Positions 50,630-59,624 of a stretch of 64,000 nt of DNA are shown here, piece by piece. Position 1 is the first letter of the stretch, and every line of letters starts with the position of its first letter. Under the pieces are notes generated by a model. It had not been told where the DNA came from and did no database searches. It saw only the letters and a program-made list of their open reading frames with translations. The stretch covers positions 334,608-398,607 of the forward strand of contig NZ_CH672430.1 in assembly GCF_000153025.1 (NCBI RefSeq), given 5' to 3'. This DNA is from Marinomonas sp. MED121 (GTDB lineage: Bacteria; Pseudomonadota; Gammaproteobacteria; Pseudomonadales; Marinomonadaceae). A program made the translations under genes and the position numbers.

Positions 50630-50668
50630 TGAGCATAGAAGTTGTCACATCATTGACCGCTATGCTCA
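50630..50668 (+). terminator. Stem-loop after the adenine deaminase gene
   Basis: TGAGCATAG (50630-50638) pairs with CTATGCTCA (50660-50668), and an inner GTCA/TGAC extends the stem. There is only a weak T-rich stretch afterwards, so it may be a terminator or mRNA-end hairpin. Confidence 0.55.
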
Positions 50669-50755
50669 CCATTCTTTCAAATAACATAAAAATATGATTT
50701 TCGTCCTATTTCATTATGATATTATGATGAAAATTTTAACCCTATAGGTATAACA

Positions 50756-51142
50756 ATGGGCTTTGACAGCCAACAGATCGAAACTTTCTTTCGCCTACAA
50801 ACGAACTCTCGTTATGATGCCATCATGACACACTGCAAACAGCAAAAAGACCTTTGGGTTTTACATGATGAAGACGGCTGCATTTTAGTCGATCTTGGCA
50901 AAGATAAAGTACTGCCAATTTGGCACGATCAAGAGCTTGCTAATCAATGGCGTGGCAACGAATACGAATCGTCTCAAGCCTTACATATTAAATTCACAGA
51001 TTTTGTGGAAAAGTGGTTACCAGGCATGGCTAAAGATGGTTTTAATCTTGGCATTGCACCTAATCTTGCTGGAGAAGGCATTGTTGTCAGTCCAGAAGAG
51101 TTTGCGACTGATATTGGTGTCAAACTGGCTCAAGAAGATTAG
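50756..51142 (+). CDS. DUF2750 family protein
   Basis: 128-residue soluble protein matching the DUF2750 family in layout: an N-terminal helix, LWVLHDEDGCILVDLG (about 38-53), a VLPIWHDQELANQW segment, and a C-terminal PEEFATDIGVKL. No function is known. It stands alone between the ureide island and the chemoreceptor, with its own strong terminator. Confidence 0.75.
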   Translation: MGFDSQQIETFFRLQTNSRYDAIMTHCKQQKDLWVLHDEDGCILVDLGKDKVLPIWHDQELANQWRGNEYESSQALHIKFTDFVEKWLPGMAKDGFNLGIAPNLAGEGIVVSPEEFATDIGVKLAQED

Positions 51143-51180
51143 CGAATATCATCCACTCATTGTTGATAATGATATTTTCA

Positions 51181-51216
51181 AAAAAGCCCGATAATAGAAA
51201 TATTATCGGGCTTTTT
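51181..51216. terminator. Bidirectional terminator between the DUF2750 and chemoreceptor genes
   Basis: A 15-bp perfect stem (51181-51195 with 51202-51216) around GCCCGATAAT has A- and T-runs at its two ends. It separates two convergent genes. Confidence 0.92.
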
Positions 51217-51284
51217 GATATTCAGTAAGAGGTATTAAAACGTTAAACTAAGCTAATCAAAATGAAACCAGCCTACCTATGGCA

Positions 51285-52991
51285 TTAATCTGTTTTAAAC
51301 TTGCCAACAAGTAACTGAATTTTAGCGCTTAACTCTGTTGTATGCTGACTACTGGAAGCCGTCTCTTTAGAACCTGTTGCCGTATGATCCACATGCTCAT
51401 TAATCACTTCAACTGTTCGACGAATTTCTTCAATTGCAGTATTTTGCTCTTCAGTAGCGGCGGCAATTTGCTGGTTAATGGCACTGATTGACGCCACTGA
51501 TTCGGTAATATTTGATAAAGACACGCCCGATTCTCGACTATTGTCAACACACGCAAGCGCACGCGTTTTACTCTCACTCATTCGCATAACGGCATCTTTA
51601 GCGCCTATTTGAAGCTTTTCAATCATTAGCTGAATTTCCGAGGTAGAATCTTGCGTTCTTTTTGCAAGGGTTCTCACCTCATCAGCAACCACTGCAAAAC
51701 CTCGCCCTTGCTCACCTGCTCTAGCCGCTTCAATCGCTGCGTTTAAAGCCAATAAATTAGTTTGATCAGCAATACCTCGAATAACATCCAATACAGACCC
51801 TATTTCATCCGAATTTTGCGCTAAGGTATTAATCACATTTGCAGCGCTATCAATATCCGATTGTAAAAGGTTAATATTTAAAATCGCATCATCAACCACC
51901 TTTAATCCAACCACAGCCGCTAGATCAGATACATTTGCTAAATCAGCTCCTTTAGCGGCATTCGCTGCGACCTCTTGTACAGCAGGTAAAATTTGTTCTA
52001 AGGCAACCAGCAGCTGCTCAATACCAACCTTCTGCTCAGCCACAGCCCTGTCGGTTGAATTGGCCGTTTGGCTTAATTGCGTCGAAGAAGATGTAATTTC
52101 ATCAATAACATGACGCAACTCAATCACCACATGCTGAATCTGATTTGCAAAAAGGTTAAAGCCGCGCCCCAAGCTAGAAAGCTCATTACTGCCTTTTTCA
52201 TAGAGACGTTTACTTAAATCCCCGTCACCTTCACCAATATTTAACATGGCATGAATAGCATGCTGAAGCGGTTTGAAAAGCGCCTGCATAATAAAAACAA
52301 TTAAGCCAATAACCAGTAAGGCAACAATGATTTGACTAATAAAGCTCGCTTTAAGCCAATTCGATGCATCTTGCTGGGATTCAAAAAGAGCCTTTGCTGT
52401 TCTTTGATCTAAGGTGTTGAAAAACTTATTTACTGGGTTAAAAATGGCTTTCACTTCATTGTGATATTTTTGGTCGAAAACAATACGTGCGGCAAAAGCC
52501 TCAACAGATTCACCGAGATTTACATCAAAAGGACCAGATACAACTCGACCAGCCTTAATAGACTCCATGGCTTGGGTTTCAGTGGCCACCAGCTTATTAG
52601 AGTTTTTTGCAGCTTGAGCAAGCAAATCAAATTCCGCTTTCGAAAAATTCAGCTCCCTCATAATGTCAGCCTGCTTTTTTCTTTGCCCTGGATACAAGGC
52701 AGGATTCACATTGTTCGGTCGTGCAGTTTCACCTGCACGCCATTTAATAATATTCCAATAGGCATCCCAGTATTTTTGCTCTCCTGTCACAACATAAGTA
52801 CGACTTAAACGCGTTAAGTCTAAGGATGTCTGCCTAAACTCATCGGCTAATAAGTAAGAAAGGTAACGGGTTTGACTACTTACTTTTTGATCTTCATTTT
52901 TATAAGTCGCAACATTTTGACAGAGGATAGCAATCAAGATTAGCGCCATAATTGCCACTAAAATAGCAATTAACCGAGTTTTAATTTTCAT
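51285..52991 (-). CDS. Methyl-accepting chemotaxis protein
   Basis: Transmembrane chemoreceptor of 568 residues. Helix 1 (about 6-26), a periplasmic mainly helical sensor of about 185 residues, helix 2 (about 213-235), a HAMP domain (about 236-290) and the cytoplasmic signalling hairpin with its tip GIADQTNLLALNAAIEAARA (about 404-423). The ligand is unknown. No CheR-binding pentapeptide is seen at the C-terminus. It is not next to other chemotaxis genes. Confidence 0.93.
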   Translation of the reverse strand: MKIKTRLIAILVAIMALILIAILCQNVATYKNEDQKVSSQTRYLSYLLADEFRQTSLDLTRLSRTYVVTGEQKYWDAYWNIIKWRAGETARPNNVNPALYPGQRKKQADIMRELNFSKAEFDLLAQAAKNSNKLVATETQAMESIKAGRVVSGPFDVNLGESVEAFAARIVFDQKYHNEVKAIFNPVNKFFNTLDQRTAKALFESQQDASNWLKASFISQIIVALLVIGLIVFIMQALFKPLQHAIHAMLNIGEGDGDLSKRLYEKGSNELSSLGRGFNLFANQIQHVVIELRHVIDEITSSSTQLSQTANSTDRAVAEQKVGIEQLLVALEQILPAVQEVAANAAKGADLANVSDLAAVVGLKVVDDAILNINLLQSDIDSAANVINTLAQNSDEIGSVLDVIRGIADQTNLLALNAAIEAARAGEQGRGFAVVADEVRTLAKRTQDSTSEIQLMIEKLQIGAKDAVMRMSESKTRALACVDNSRESGVSLSNITESVASISAINQQIAAATEEQNTAIEEIRRTVEVINEHVDHTATGSKETASSSQHTTELSAKIQLLVGKFKTD

Positions 52992-53406
52992 CTAAAAAAC
53001 CTATTAAAGAAAAATTTAATAAAGTTTGGCGATCATATAAATAAAAGCTATTTAATGAGGATAAAAAAATATTTTTTATCTATACAATCATTCACTTTAA
53101 TTTCAAACCAAGCAAAAAAACCAAACACTTAATAACACTTGGTAACGTTTAGCTTCGATTATAGAAAATATTTTTTCATCTTAATATAAAATAAAACAAA
53201 TAATTCAACAAAATTTTCATTTTTCTTTATTTTTCAATGCTGATTTAAGTTTATTTTCTAATTTGAAGTGTTAGATTTTAAACACAACAAAAATACAAAA
53301 ACTTACATTCACAGTGTGATATCTGTTATTCAAATATTAAAAAGTAAAGATTGCCAAAGCCAGCCAAGAAGCAAATTTACGCTGCATTGAAATGCAAATA
53401 AGCCAC
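52992..53406. other. AT-rich gap upstream of the chemoreceptor
   Basis: About 415 bases without a credible gene, very AT-rich with many poly-A/T stretches. It presumably carries the chemoreceptor promoter; I could not pick out a convincing -35/-10 pair. Confidence 0.6.
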
Positions 53407-53537
53407 TAGGGAATCTGCGATTAAGTCACCTCTTCTCAGTCTGATTTTTTTAGACATGTGGAAAAAAGTGTCAAGCAAGGCGTGACTTTGACCTTTTTTC
53501 TGATAAGAGGTGTAGGTACCTTTCGAGAAGTAACAAC
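53407..53537 (-). repeat. 131-bp palindromic repeat element, copy 1
   Basis: Matches 60313-60443 in inverted orientation with about 9 mismatches and no gaps over 131 bases. Inside it, CACCTCTTCTCAG (53427-53439) pairs with CTGATAAGAGGTG (53500-53512) at 12 of 13 positions, and GAAAAAAG (53461-53468) pairs with CTTTTTTC (53493-53500). A GTCT/AGAC mini-hairpin lies between the arms. Size and architecture recall ERIC-type or MITE-like intergenic repeats; I know no named family with this sequence. Strand is given relative to copy 2. Confidence 0.9.
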
Positions 53538-53666
53538 ACGAGAAAGCATGCGGAAGAAAAATAAAACGAAGTAACAGAAATGGAGCGAGATTAAGAAAAC
53601 ATCAGATGGATCTTCTCTTGCATAGAGGAAAAGAGTGAAAGCCATATAAGCCCTCACTCAATCAGA

Positions 53667-54140
53667 TTAATACTTTAAACCTATCTTTAAATAAATGAAG
53701 CTCATTAGCCAGGCAGGCCCTATCATTAAAAACTGCAAATCTTTCAAAAAGGAAGGCTTTTTACCTTCTACTTTATGACCGTAAAACTGCAAGAACCAAA
53801 GAAAAGCAAACCATAACAAAGCAAAAGTCAGTAAGTAGTCTGGGAAAATCATTTCAAACACCGTCATACTCCAATAACAAACCAATAAAAAGAGCGCCAT
53901 TCCTAAGGTTAATGAAACAGATAAACGGCTATAAAATAACAAGGTAAAAACACAGGCTATAGAGGCGTAATTTAAATGAGGCGAAATAGACACGAACATA
54001 TCTGGGACAGGTAAAACATAAACAAATACCATGACAGTCCAAACAATTTGCGGAACACAAAACCAATGAATTGCTTTATTTAATTTATTTTGATGGCTCT
54101 CACCATACTCATCCAACCAAGTTTGCATAGACTTAGCCAT
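53667..54140 (-). CDS. DUF962/Mpo1-like membrane protein
   Basis: 157 residues with about four membrane helices and the DUF962 (Mpo1/YGL010w-like) start WLDEYGESHQNKLNKAIHWFCVP, including the conserved His residues. In yeast Mpo1 is an iron-dependent dioxygenase of phytosphingosine metabolism; bacterial homologues have no proven function. Single gene; its 3' side faces repeat copy 1 across about 130 bases. Confidence 0.85.
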   Translation of the reverse strand: MAKSMQTWLDEYGESHQNKLNKAIHWFCVPQIVWTVMVFVYVLPVPDMFVSISPHLNYASIACVFTLLFYSRLSVSLTLGMALFLLVCYWSMTVFEMIFPDYLLTFALLWFAFLWFLQFYGHKVEGKKPSFLKDLQFLMIGPAWLMSFIYLKIGLKY

Positions 54141-54310
54141 AAACCACCTACCTATTTTTATTTTTAATCTATCTAACCCTTATTAGGTTAGCTCAGGTTT
54201 AAGTTAGCAAAAACAGCGTCAAGCAGAATTACCTCTGGCGTCCACTTTATTGACCTTACGAGCCAAAGCGAGATAAGCTTTAAAGAATATAGACAAATAA
54301 GAATAAAAGA

Positions 54311-55321
54311 ATGTCAGTAAAACGTGTCTCAATACATTGGGTGAAAGCCATTTTAGCCGCGGCAAAAACCTTAGGAATAGAAACAGAACAAATCCTTAAT
54401 GCCACTCAAATCACCTTAAATTTAGAGAAAAATCAACCAAGCTATCTATCATTAGAACAGACCCAAATCATCTGGCAGCAAGCAGAAAAGCTTAGTAATC
54501 ATGACCATTTTGGCCTAATTATGGGGCAAGCCTTTCGCCCTTCCTACTTTCATGTGGTCGCTTACCTTGCCATGACAAGTGCCAACCTAAAACAAGCTTA
54601 TTTACACTTTCTGAAATTTTTTCCTCTTATTTCTGAGGCGGCTAACTTATCTCTTCATTATGAAGGGAAGCAAGCTTGTATTGTTTTCACCCCTCAGATT
54701 GACCAGACACCTTTTAGTCGGCATCAATATGAATCAGCATTAACGCTCATATTGACCTTTACTCGCTGGCTTATTGGTAATGACGCATTTGCGCCTACAA
54801 ATGTTATGTTCGAGCACCCTCAAGGCACTGATCTGGCTCTTTATCAAAAGACATTTTCTGTGATACCTAAGTTTAATCAAGCAAAAACCTGTATCTATAT
54901 CCCTGCAAAGGCACTGGAACACGAATTAGTCGATAGTGATACTGACTTGAACCGATTACATTTGGAGCACGCCAATAGCTTACTTGCTCGCCACTTAAAC
55001 CGGAGTTGGCAGGAAGTCACTCGCATGACAATTATGCAACTAGGTATACCAGACATTAGTAAGCAGGGTGTCGCTCAGCAGCTAAATATCAGTCCAAGAA
55101 CACTTCAAAGAAGGTTAAAAGAAGAAGACATTCATTTTCAGTCTTTATTAGATGAAATGAAAAAAGAGCTCAGCCTAAAGCAGATTACAGAGACAGATAT
55201 CCCCTTTAAGCGTATTGCCAATGAACTGGGTTTCGCTGAAGCTTCAACCTTTTATCGGGCGATCAAACGTTGGTTTAACACCACACCTCAGACCCTAAGA
55301 CAAAGAGGCAGACATAAATAA
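54311..55321 (+). CDS. AraC-family transcriptional regulator
   Basis: 336 residues: an N-terminal domain of the arabinose-binding-like ArgR/OruR class (about 20-205) and a C-terminal AraC DNA-binding domain (about 235-333). Two helix-turn-helix motifs are visible (VAQQLNISPRTLQRRL and IANELGFAEASTFYRAI). The effector is unknown. The aldo/keto reductase gene begins about 100 bases downstream on the same strand and may be a target. Confidence 0.92.
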   Translation: MSVKRVSIHWVKAILAAAKTLGIETEQILNATQITLNLEKNQPSYLSLEQTQIIWQQAEKLSNHDHFGLIMGQAFRPSYFHVVAYLAMTSANLKQAYLHFLKFFPLISEAANLSLHYEGKQACIVFTPQIDQTPFSRHQYESALTLILTFTRWLIGNDAFAPTNVMFEHPQGTDLALYQKTFSVIPKFNQAKTCIYIPAKALEHELVDSDTDLNRLHLEHANSLLARHLNRSWQEVTRMTIMQLGIPDISKQGVAQQLNISPRTLQRRLKEEDIHFQSLLDEMKKELSLKQITETDIPFKRIANELGFAEASTFYRAIKRWFNTTPQTLRQRGRHK

Positions 55322-55419
55322 AGCGCTTATTAACATGAAAACCTAAAGCTGCCTTTTAATTTCGTTTATACACCCCATCATTGAAAGATGCGATTAATAG
55401 ATCAATAGGAAAAAGGTTT

Positions 55420-56472
55420 ATGCAATATTCTAAATTAGGCAGTAGTGGACTCTCTGTTTCTAGAGTATGTCTTGGTTCCATGACATGGGGTTCTCAAAAT
55501 GTACAAAAAGAAGCGGACGAGCAAATTGAGTATGCTTTAGCACAAGGCATTAATTTTATTGATACTGCTGAAATGTACGCTGTACCTCCAACCGAAAAAA
55601 CCTATGGTCGAACGGAAGAAATTATTGGTGATTGGCTATCACGCCATCCAGAGCGTCGTTCAGAAATCATTTTAGCCACCAAGATTGCTGGACCGGGTCT
55701 GCCCTATATTCGATCAGGTGCTCCTCTTAGTGCAGAAAGTATCTTTGCCGCTGTCGATGCATCCCTTGCTCGCCTGCAAACGGACTATATTGACTTATAC
55801 CAACTCCATTGGCCTAACCGTACAACGCCACATTTTGCAAAACACCACCCTGGCACAGTCACTTTTAGTGAGATAAACCATAAAGAGCACTCAAATCAGA
55901 TGCTGGAAATATTGCAGGCGCTGAATGAATGCATGCAAGCAGGTAAGATTCGCCACTTTGGTTTATCGGACGATACACCTTGGGGTATTAATGAATATTT
56001 GAGCTTAAGTGAAAAGCATCAGCTGCCTCGCCCCGTGTCTATTCAAAATGAATTCAGCTTATTGCACGCAAAAGATTGGCCTTATTTAATCGAAAACTGC
56101 ATTCATAAAGATATTGCTTATTTACCCTGGTCTCCTCTGGCAACGGGCGCTTTAACAGGCAAATATTTAGACGGTGCTCGCCCTGATGGCAGCCGCTGGA
56201 GTTTCGCTCAGCGCCATGGTTTATTTCGCGATACCAAACTGTCTAATCAAGCGGTCAGCGAGTACCTTAAAGTAGCCGCTAAGCACCAATTAAGCCCAGC
56301 TCAATTAGCGCTAGCTTGGTGTGATCAAGTTGATGGCGTGACGTCAACCATTATTGGGGCGACGAATATGCAGCAACTAAAAGAAAACATAGATGCTTTT
56401 GAACACAGCTTAAGTGAGCAGGTGATGACGGATATTAATAGTGTATACCGTCAATACCCTATGCCATTTTAA
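55420..56472 (+). CDS. Aldo/keto reductase (Tas-like)
   Basis: NADP-dependent oxidoreductase of the aldo/keto reductase superfamily, closest in layout to E. coli Tas. The catalytic Asp-Tyr pair appears in FIDTAEMYAVP (about 44-54), with the Lys in ILATKIAG and the His in LYQLHWPN. The ATG at 55420 has an excellent AGGAAAAAGG ribosome site and gives 350 residues. A TTG at 55381 would add 13 residues lacking family similarity. Confidence 0.92.
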   Translation: MQYSKLGSSGLSVSRVCLGSMTWGSQNVQKEADEQIEYALAQGINFIDTAEMYAVPPTEKTYGRTEEIIGDWLSRHPERRSEIILATKIAGPGLPYIRSGAPLSAESIFAAVDASLARLQTDYIDLYQLHWPNRTTPHFAKHHPGTVTFSEINHKEHSNQMLEILQALNECMQAGKIRHFGLSDDTPWGINEYLSLSEKHQLPRPVSIQNEFSLLHAKDWPYLIENCIHKDIAYLPWSPLATGALTGKYLDGARPDGSRWSFAQRHGLFRDTKLSNQAVSEYLKVAAKHQLSPAQLALAWCDQVDGVTSTIIGATNMQQLKENIDAFEHSLSEQVMTDINSVYRQYPMPF

Positions 56473-56633
56473 GTTTGACACGATGAAATTAAATCGCTTC
56501 TTTTCAGCCTTATCAGAAAAAGCGTTCAGTAAAAAAGTCCAAAAACTGTCTAATTAAGGAGTTTACGATAATCTATTTACTGTCTTTTAGTATGAGTATT
56601 CACAAAAGGCAGTAAATAAGGTAAAACGGCTTC

Positions 56634-57500
56634 ATGAAAATACCTAAAAGATTACAACCATTAGTTGAAGATGGTTTGATAGACGAAGTCATTAGTCGTC
56701 TCATGAGCGGCAAAGAAGCCGATGTTTATGTAGTACGATCTAATAATGAGATTCAATGCGCCAAAGTTTATAAAGAAGCGGCTAAACGTAGCTTTAAAAA
56801 AGCAGCCTTATATCAAGAAGGTCGCCGAGTCGGTAATAGCCGTCGTGCAAGAGCCATGGAGAAAGGATCCAAGTACGGTCGAGCACAGCAAGAAGAAGTT
56901 TGGCAAAATGCTGAAGTCGATGCACTGTATAAATTAGCTGCGGCTGGGGTACGAGTACCTAAGCCTTATGGTTGTTATGACGGTGTACTTCTGATGGAGC
57001 TCGTTGCTGATGATGATGGTGATGTCGCTCCCAGATTAAGCGATGTTTTTCTCACCTATGAACAAGCAATCGAAGATCATGCCTTAGTGATGCACTATGT
57101 CAAACTGATGCTTTGTGCTGGTATGGTTCACGGTGACCTTTCTGAATTTAATGTCTTAGTCGACAGTTATGGTCCGGTGATTATCGATCTCCCTCAAGCC
57201 GTTAATGCGGCGGCAAATAACAATGCGTTTGATATGCTCAAGCGCGATGTTGAAAACATGGCATTATATTATGGTGAATATGCACCCGAGTTAAAACACA
57301 CTCGATACGCACAAGAGATGTGGGCTTTATATGAAGATGGGAAGCTTACTCCTGATACCCAATTAACAGGCTTGTGTGAAGACGATGGCGATGCTGCCGA
57401 TGTAGACAGCGTACTCGAAGAAATTAAAGCCGCTTTTGCCGAAGAAGAGGAGAGACTCGAACGTATTCGATTTGCTCGTGAAGGCGATACCGCAGACTAA
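56634..57500 (+). CDS. RIO-type protein kinase
   Basis: Bacterial RIO1-like serine kinase of 288 residues. The nucleotide loop SGKEADVYVV (about 25-34), the catalytic HGDLSEFN (H166, D168, N172) and the metal-binding IIDLPQAV near 183 are all intact, and a highly acidic tail ends the protein. Homologues in Pseudomonas (PA4780) autophosphorylate; cellular substrates are not established. Confidence 0.92.
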   Translation: MKIPKRLQPLVEDGLIDEVISRLMSGKEADVYVVRSNNEIQCAKVYKEAAKRSFKKAALYQEGRRVGNSRRARAMEKGSKYGRAQQEEVWQNAEVDALYKLAAAGVRVPKPYGCYDGVLLMELVADDDGDVAPRLSDVFLTYEQAIEDHALVMHYVKLMLCAGMVHGDLSEFNVLVDSYGPVIIDLPQAVNAAANNNAFDMLKRDVENMALYYGEYAPELKHTRYAQEMWALYEDGKLTPDTQLTGLCEDDGDAADVDSVLEEIKAAFAEEEERLERIRFAREGDTAD

Positions 57501-57518
57501 AGCAAATAAAGCGAGTGA

Positions 57519-57579
57519 CTATCAAAAGTGATACAAAGCGTAAGCATTTGATCAGTTAACGTTTTTGTCACTTTGATAG
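57519..57579 (+). terminator. Long imperfect hairpin after the RIO kinase gene
   Basis: 57519-57537 pairs with 57562-57579 at about 16 positions with two small bulges; the loop is about 24 bases. A short T-rich stretch follows, so it is probably a terminator. Confidence 0.6.
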
Positions 57580-57638
57580 CTTAATATTTTTGATAGAATC
57601 AAGTTAATAAACTTGTTACCACTACCCATGGAACTTTA

Positions 57639-57878
57639 ATGATCATTCGTCTAATTGTTTTTATTGTTATCTTCTTTTTGCTTTGGTGGCTTTACAGAAA
57701 CATTCGCGCCTTAATTAACAAGCGCAGCGAACAAGTCAATAAGACTGAAAACAAAGAGTCACACGAGGAAATGATTTCCTGTAAGGTTTGCGGTGTGTAT
57801 ACACCCAAAAGTCATGCTATCAAGGGGAAGAACAATCATTTCTACTGCAGTGAAGAACACTACCTTGAAGATAAATAA
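57639..57878 (+). CDS. PP0621-family small membrane protein
   Basis: 79 residues: one N-terminal membrane helix (about 3-21), a charged linker and a C-terminal CKVCGVYTPKSHAI...FYCSEEH segment with three cysteines and histidines that may bind a metal. This is the layout of the PP0621 family, found in Pseudomonas near type IV pilus genes; function unknown. The minor-pilin cluster lies next to it in the convergent direction. Confidence 0.85.
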   Translation: MIIRLIVFIVIFFLLWWLYRNIRALINKRSEQVNKTENKESHEEMISCKVCGVYTPKSHAIKGKNNHFYCSEEHYLEDK

Positions 57879-57923
57879 ATCATCAAACAGCTAACAGAAA
57901 GCCAATAAAAGGAGATTTCAACG

Positions 57924-58361
57924 TTAGCGATTAATGGGCAAGCTTGCGAACCAATACAAGCGCCCAGCTTCTTCCTTTAACCACCAGCAACGTATCGATT
58001 GATTAAATTGACGCTGAGCACACAAGCGATAAACAACCTGTGGATTGTTATCCTTTTCCAATTGCCATAGTAGAGCATCGCTTTGATATTGGTACATATA
58101 TGGCCAAGCTTCTATGCTGGCTTGACTGATATCCAATTCACAAAAATGGCCACACGTTGAAAGCGCTGCATCAGCTGATACTAAATCACTCATCACTTTA
58201 TATTCAAAAGCTTGCCAAATTTGTTCTCCTTCTAACGCAATGCTCTCTTGAAAATGCCATTGCCTTTGCACCCCTACATCTTGATTAAATTGATAAGAAA
58301 GTAACATCACAAAAAGCAGCAAGAGTAAGATAGGTAAGCTGATAAAGGCGTTTTTATTCAT
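57924..58361 (-). CDS. Minor-pilin-cluster protein (YgdB/PilX-like)
   Basis: 145 residues with one N-terminal membrane helix (about 8-25) and five cysteines, two pairs of which could form disulfides. It has no prepilin cleavage motif (no Gly followed by hydrophobic residues and Glu at +5). Position as the last of four genes resembles ygdB in the E. coli ppdA-ppdB-ygdB-ppdC cluster. The assignment is positional; I do not recognise a domain. Confidence 0.6.
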   Translation of the reverse strand: MNKNAFISLPILLLLLFVMLLSYQFNQDVGVQRQWHFQESIALEGEQIWQAFEYKVMSDLVSADAALSTCGHFCELDISQASIEAWPYMYQYQSDALLWQLEKDNNPQVVYRLCAQRQFNQSIRCWWLKEEAGRLYWFASLPINR

Positions 58362-58368
58362 CTTTTTC

Positions 58369-59253
58369 TTAACTTACGATAAAGCTCAAAGGAAATTCAC
58401 AACTGGGGTTGTAACGCCAAACCTCTCCCCTATGACTAGTATAAATAGCTTCATTATTTGAAGTATTCACATCACAATTGGCCTGTATAACCATAAGCTC
58501 TAACCAAACGCCCTTGATTTGATTTAGGGGGTATAGACCGTAGTCACTTTTGAGTTGGTCCAGTCGACCACTTTGATCGGTATCTAACAAAGGATAAACT
58601 GCCAATTTACTGATACCACTCCAAAGCTCTAGGGAATTACCACTCTCACTCGGGGTTCGCCAAAAAGCCGCTGCGTCCATACCTTGCGCTACATACCAGA
58701 TAAAGCCTTGCTCAGATAGCAAGATGCCAGACTCTCCTAGTAACGCCCCATCACTAAAGTGCAACAGAGTATCCTTAGTGTTTACCTCATTAATCACGCC
58801 GCTCGCCTCACCATAACAGCTGGAGAAAGTAACCCTTTCGCCTTCATCCCAGTCACAGACATAGGCCAAGGTAGGTGACAAGGTGTTAAAGCTCATAGGG
58901 TAGCTACACACACCATTATGACTAGCTACAAGCCAATCACTTTGCGCCATTAGGTCTTTGCTACTGATGCGATCAGGTAAGGTGCCTGTGGCAGATCCAA
59001 TTTCAATCGTTAAGCTCTCTCCTTTACCACAGCCTTTAAAGAAAATAGGCGCTAACTGAGATTGAAAATGATCCATCACAGCGTTAGTCAACCTCACTCG
59101 CTGCAAGAGTCGCTCTTTCGTTGAAGCTTGATCACGCACATGGGACACAAGAGGCAATAAAAACTGCATCAACACCATTAATACAGTCAAAGAGATGGCA
59201 AGCTCAAACATAAGATAGCCATGATAGTTTTTTAACACGGGAAAAGGCCTCAT
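58369..59253 (-). CDS. PilW/PpdB-like minor pilin
   Basis: 294 residues. A prepilin signal with the peptidase motif HG/YLMFELAISL (cleavage near residue 12, Glu at +5) leads into a hydrophobic helix and a large globular domain with several cysteines. The size suits a PilW/GspJ-type minor pilin that helps start pilus or pseudopilus assembly. It overlaps the next gene upstream by four bases. No major pilin, secretin or motor gene is in the window. Confidence 0.75.
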   Translation of the reverse strand: MRPFPVLKNYHGYLMFELAISLTVLMVLMQFLLPLVSHVRDQASTKERLLQRVRLTNAVMDHFQSQLAPIFFKGCGKGESLTIEIGSATGTLPDRISSKDLMAQSDWLVASHNGVCSYPMSFNTLSPTLAYVCDWDEGERVTFSSCYGEASGVINEVNTKDTLLHFSDGALLGESGILLSEQGFIWYVAQGMDAAAFWRTPSESGNSLELWSGISKLAVYPLLDTDQSGRLDQLKSDYGLYPLNQIKGVWLELMVIQANCDVNTSNNEAIYTSHRGEVWRYNPSCEFPLSFIVS

Positions 59254-59624
59254 TCCCTTTCACCTAATGCATCAGAAGTTGATGGCAAGGTTACGCCCTC
59301 ATCACCAATCCAGCCTAAAAACCACACCTCTAACTGCGCCTCGGCACAACTTGAGCACGCAGCTTTTTCAGCCGTTGCCTTCTCTCCTTCAAGCCATGCA
59401 AAGTCTTGTAAAAGACGCCTTATCATAAGGCTCTGTTTGGCTCGGTAACCTTGGTCAGCTTGCTCATCAATGGCTTTAATATGGCGAAAATCATTTTCAC
59501 TCTGTTGATTAAGTAAGGTTAAAATGAGGGAGAAGAAAATGAGACTTAGCAGGCTTTCAATCAATACCCAACCAGAGCGCGAATAAGGATAAGCTGCACC
59601 AGAAGCGATTCTTCTCATAAACAA
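59250..59624 (-). CDS. PilV/PpdC-like minor pilin
   Basis: 124 residues with a prepilin motif SG/WVLIESLLSL (cleavage near residue 18, Glu at +5) and a short C-terminal domain holding a CSSC pair. Layout fits a PilV/GspI-type minor pilin. It overlaps both neighbours by 10 and 4 bases, so translation of the cluster is coupled. Confidence 0.75.
   Translation of the reverse strand: MFMRRIASGAAYPYSRSGWVLIESLLSLIFFSLILTLLNQQSENDFRHIKAIDEQADQGYRAKQSLMIRRLLQDFAWLEGEKATAEKAACSSCAEAQLEVWFLGWIGDEGVTLPSTSDALGERE

Noticed and set aside
53407..53537. Integron attC site or gene-cassette recombination site
   Set aside because: Size and dyad symmetry are similar, but the GTTRRRY and RYYYAAC core sites are not present at the ends and no integrase is nearby.
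53436..53657. A 73-codon hydrophobic frame on the minus strand
   Set aside because: It runs through the repeat element in a different frame from the one open in copy 2, has no Shine-Dalgarno and resembles no family.
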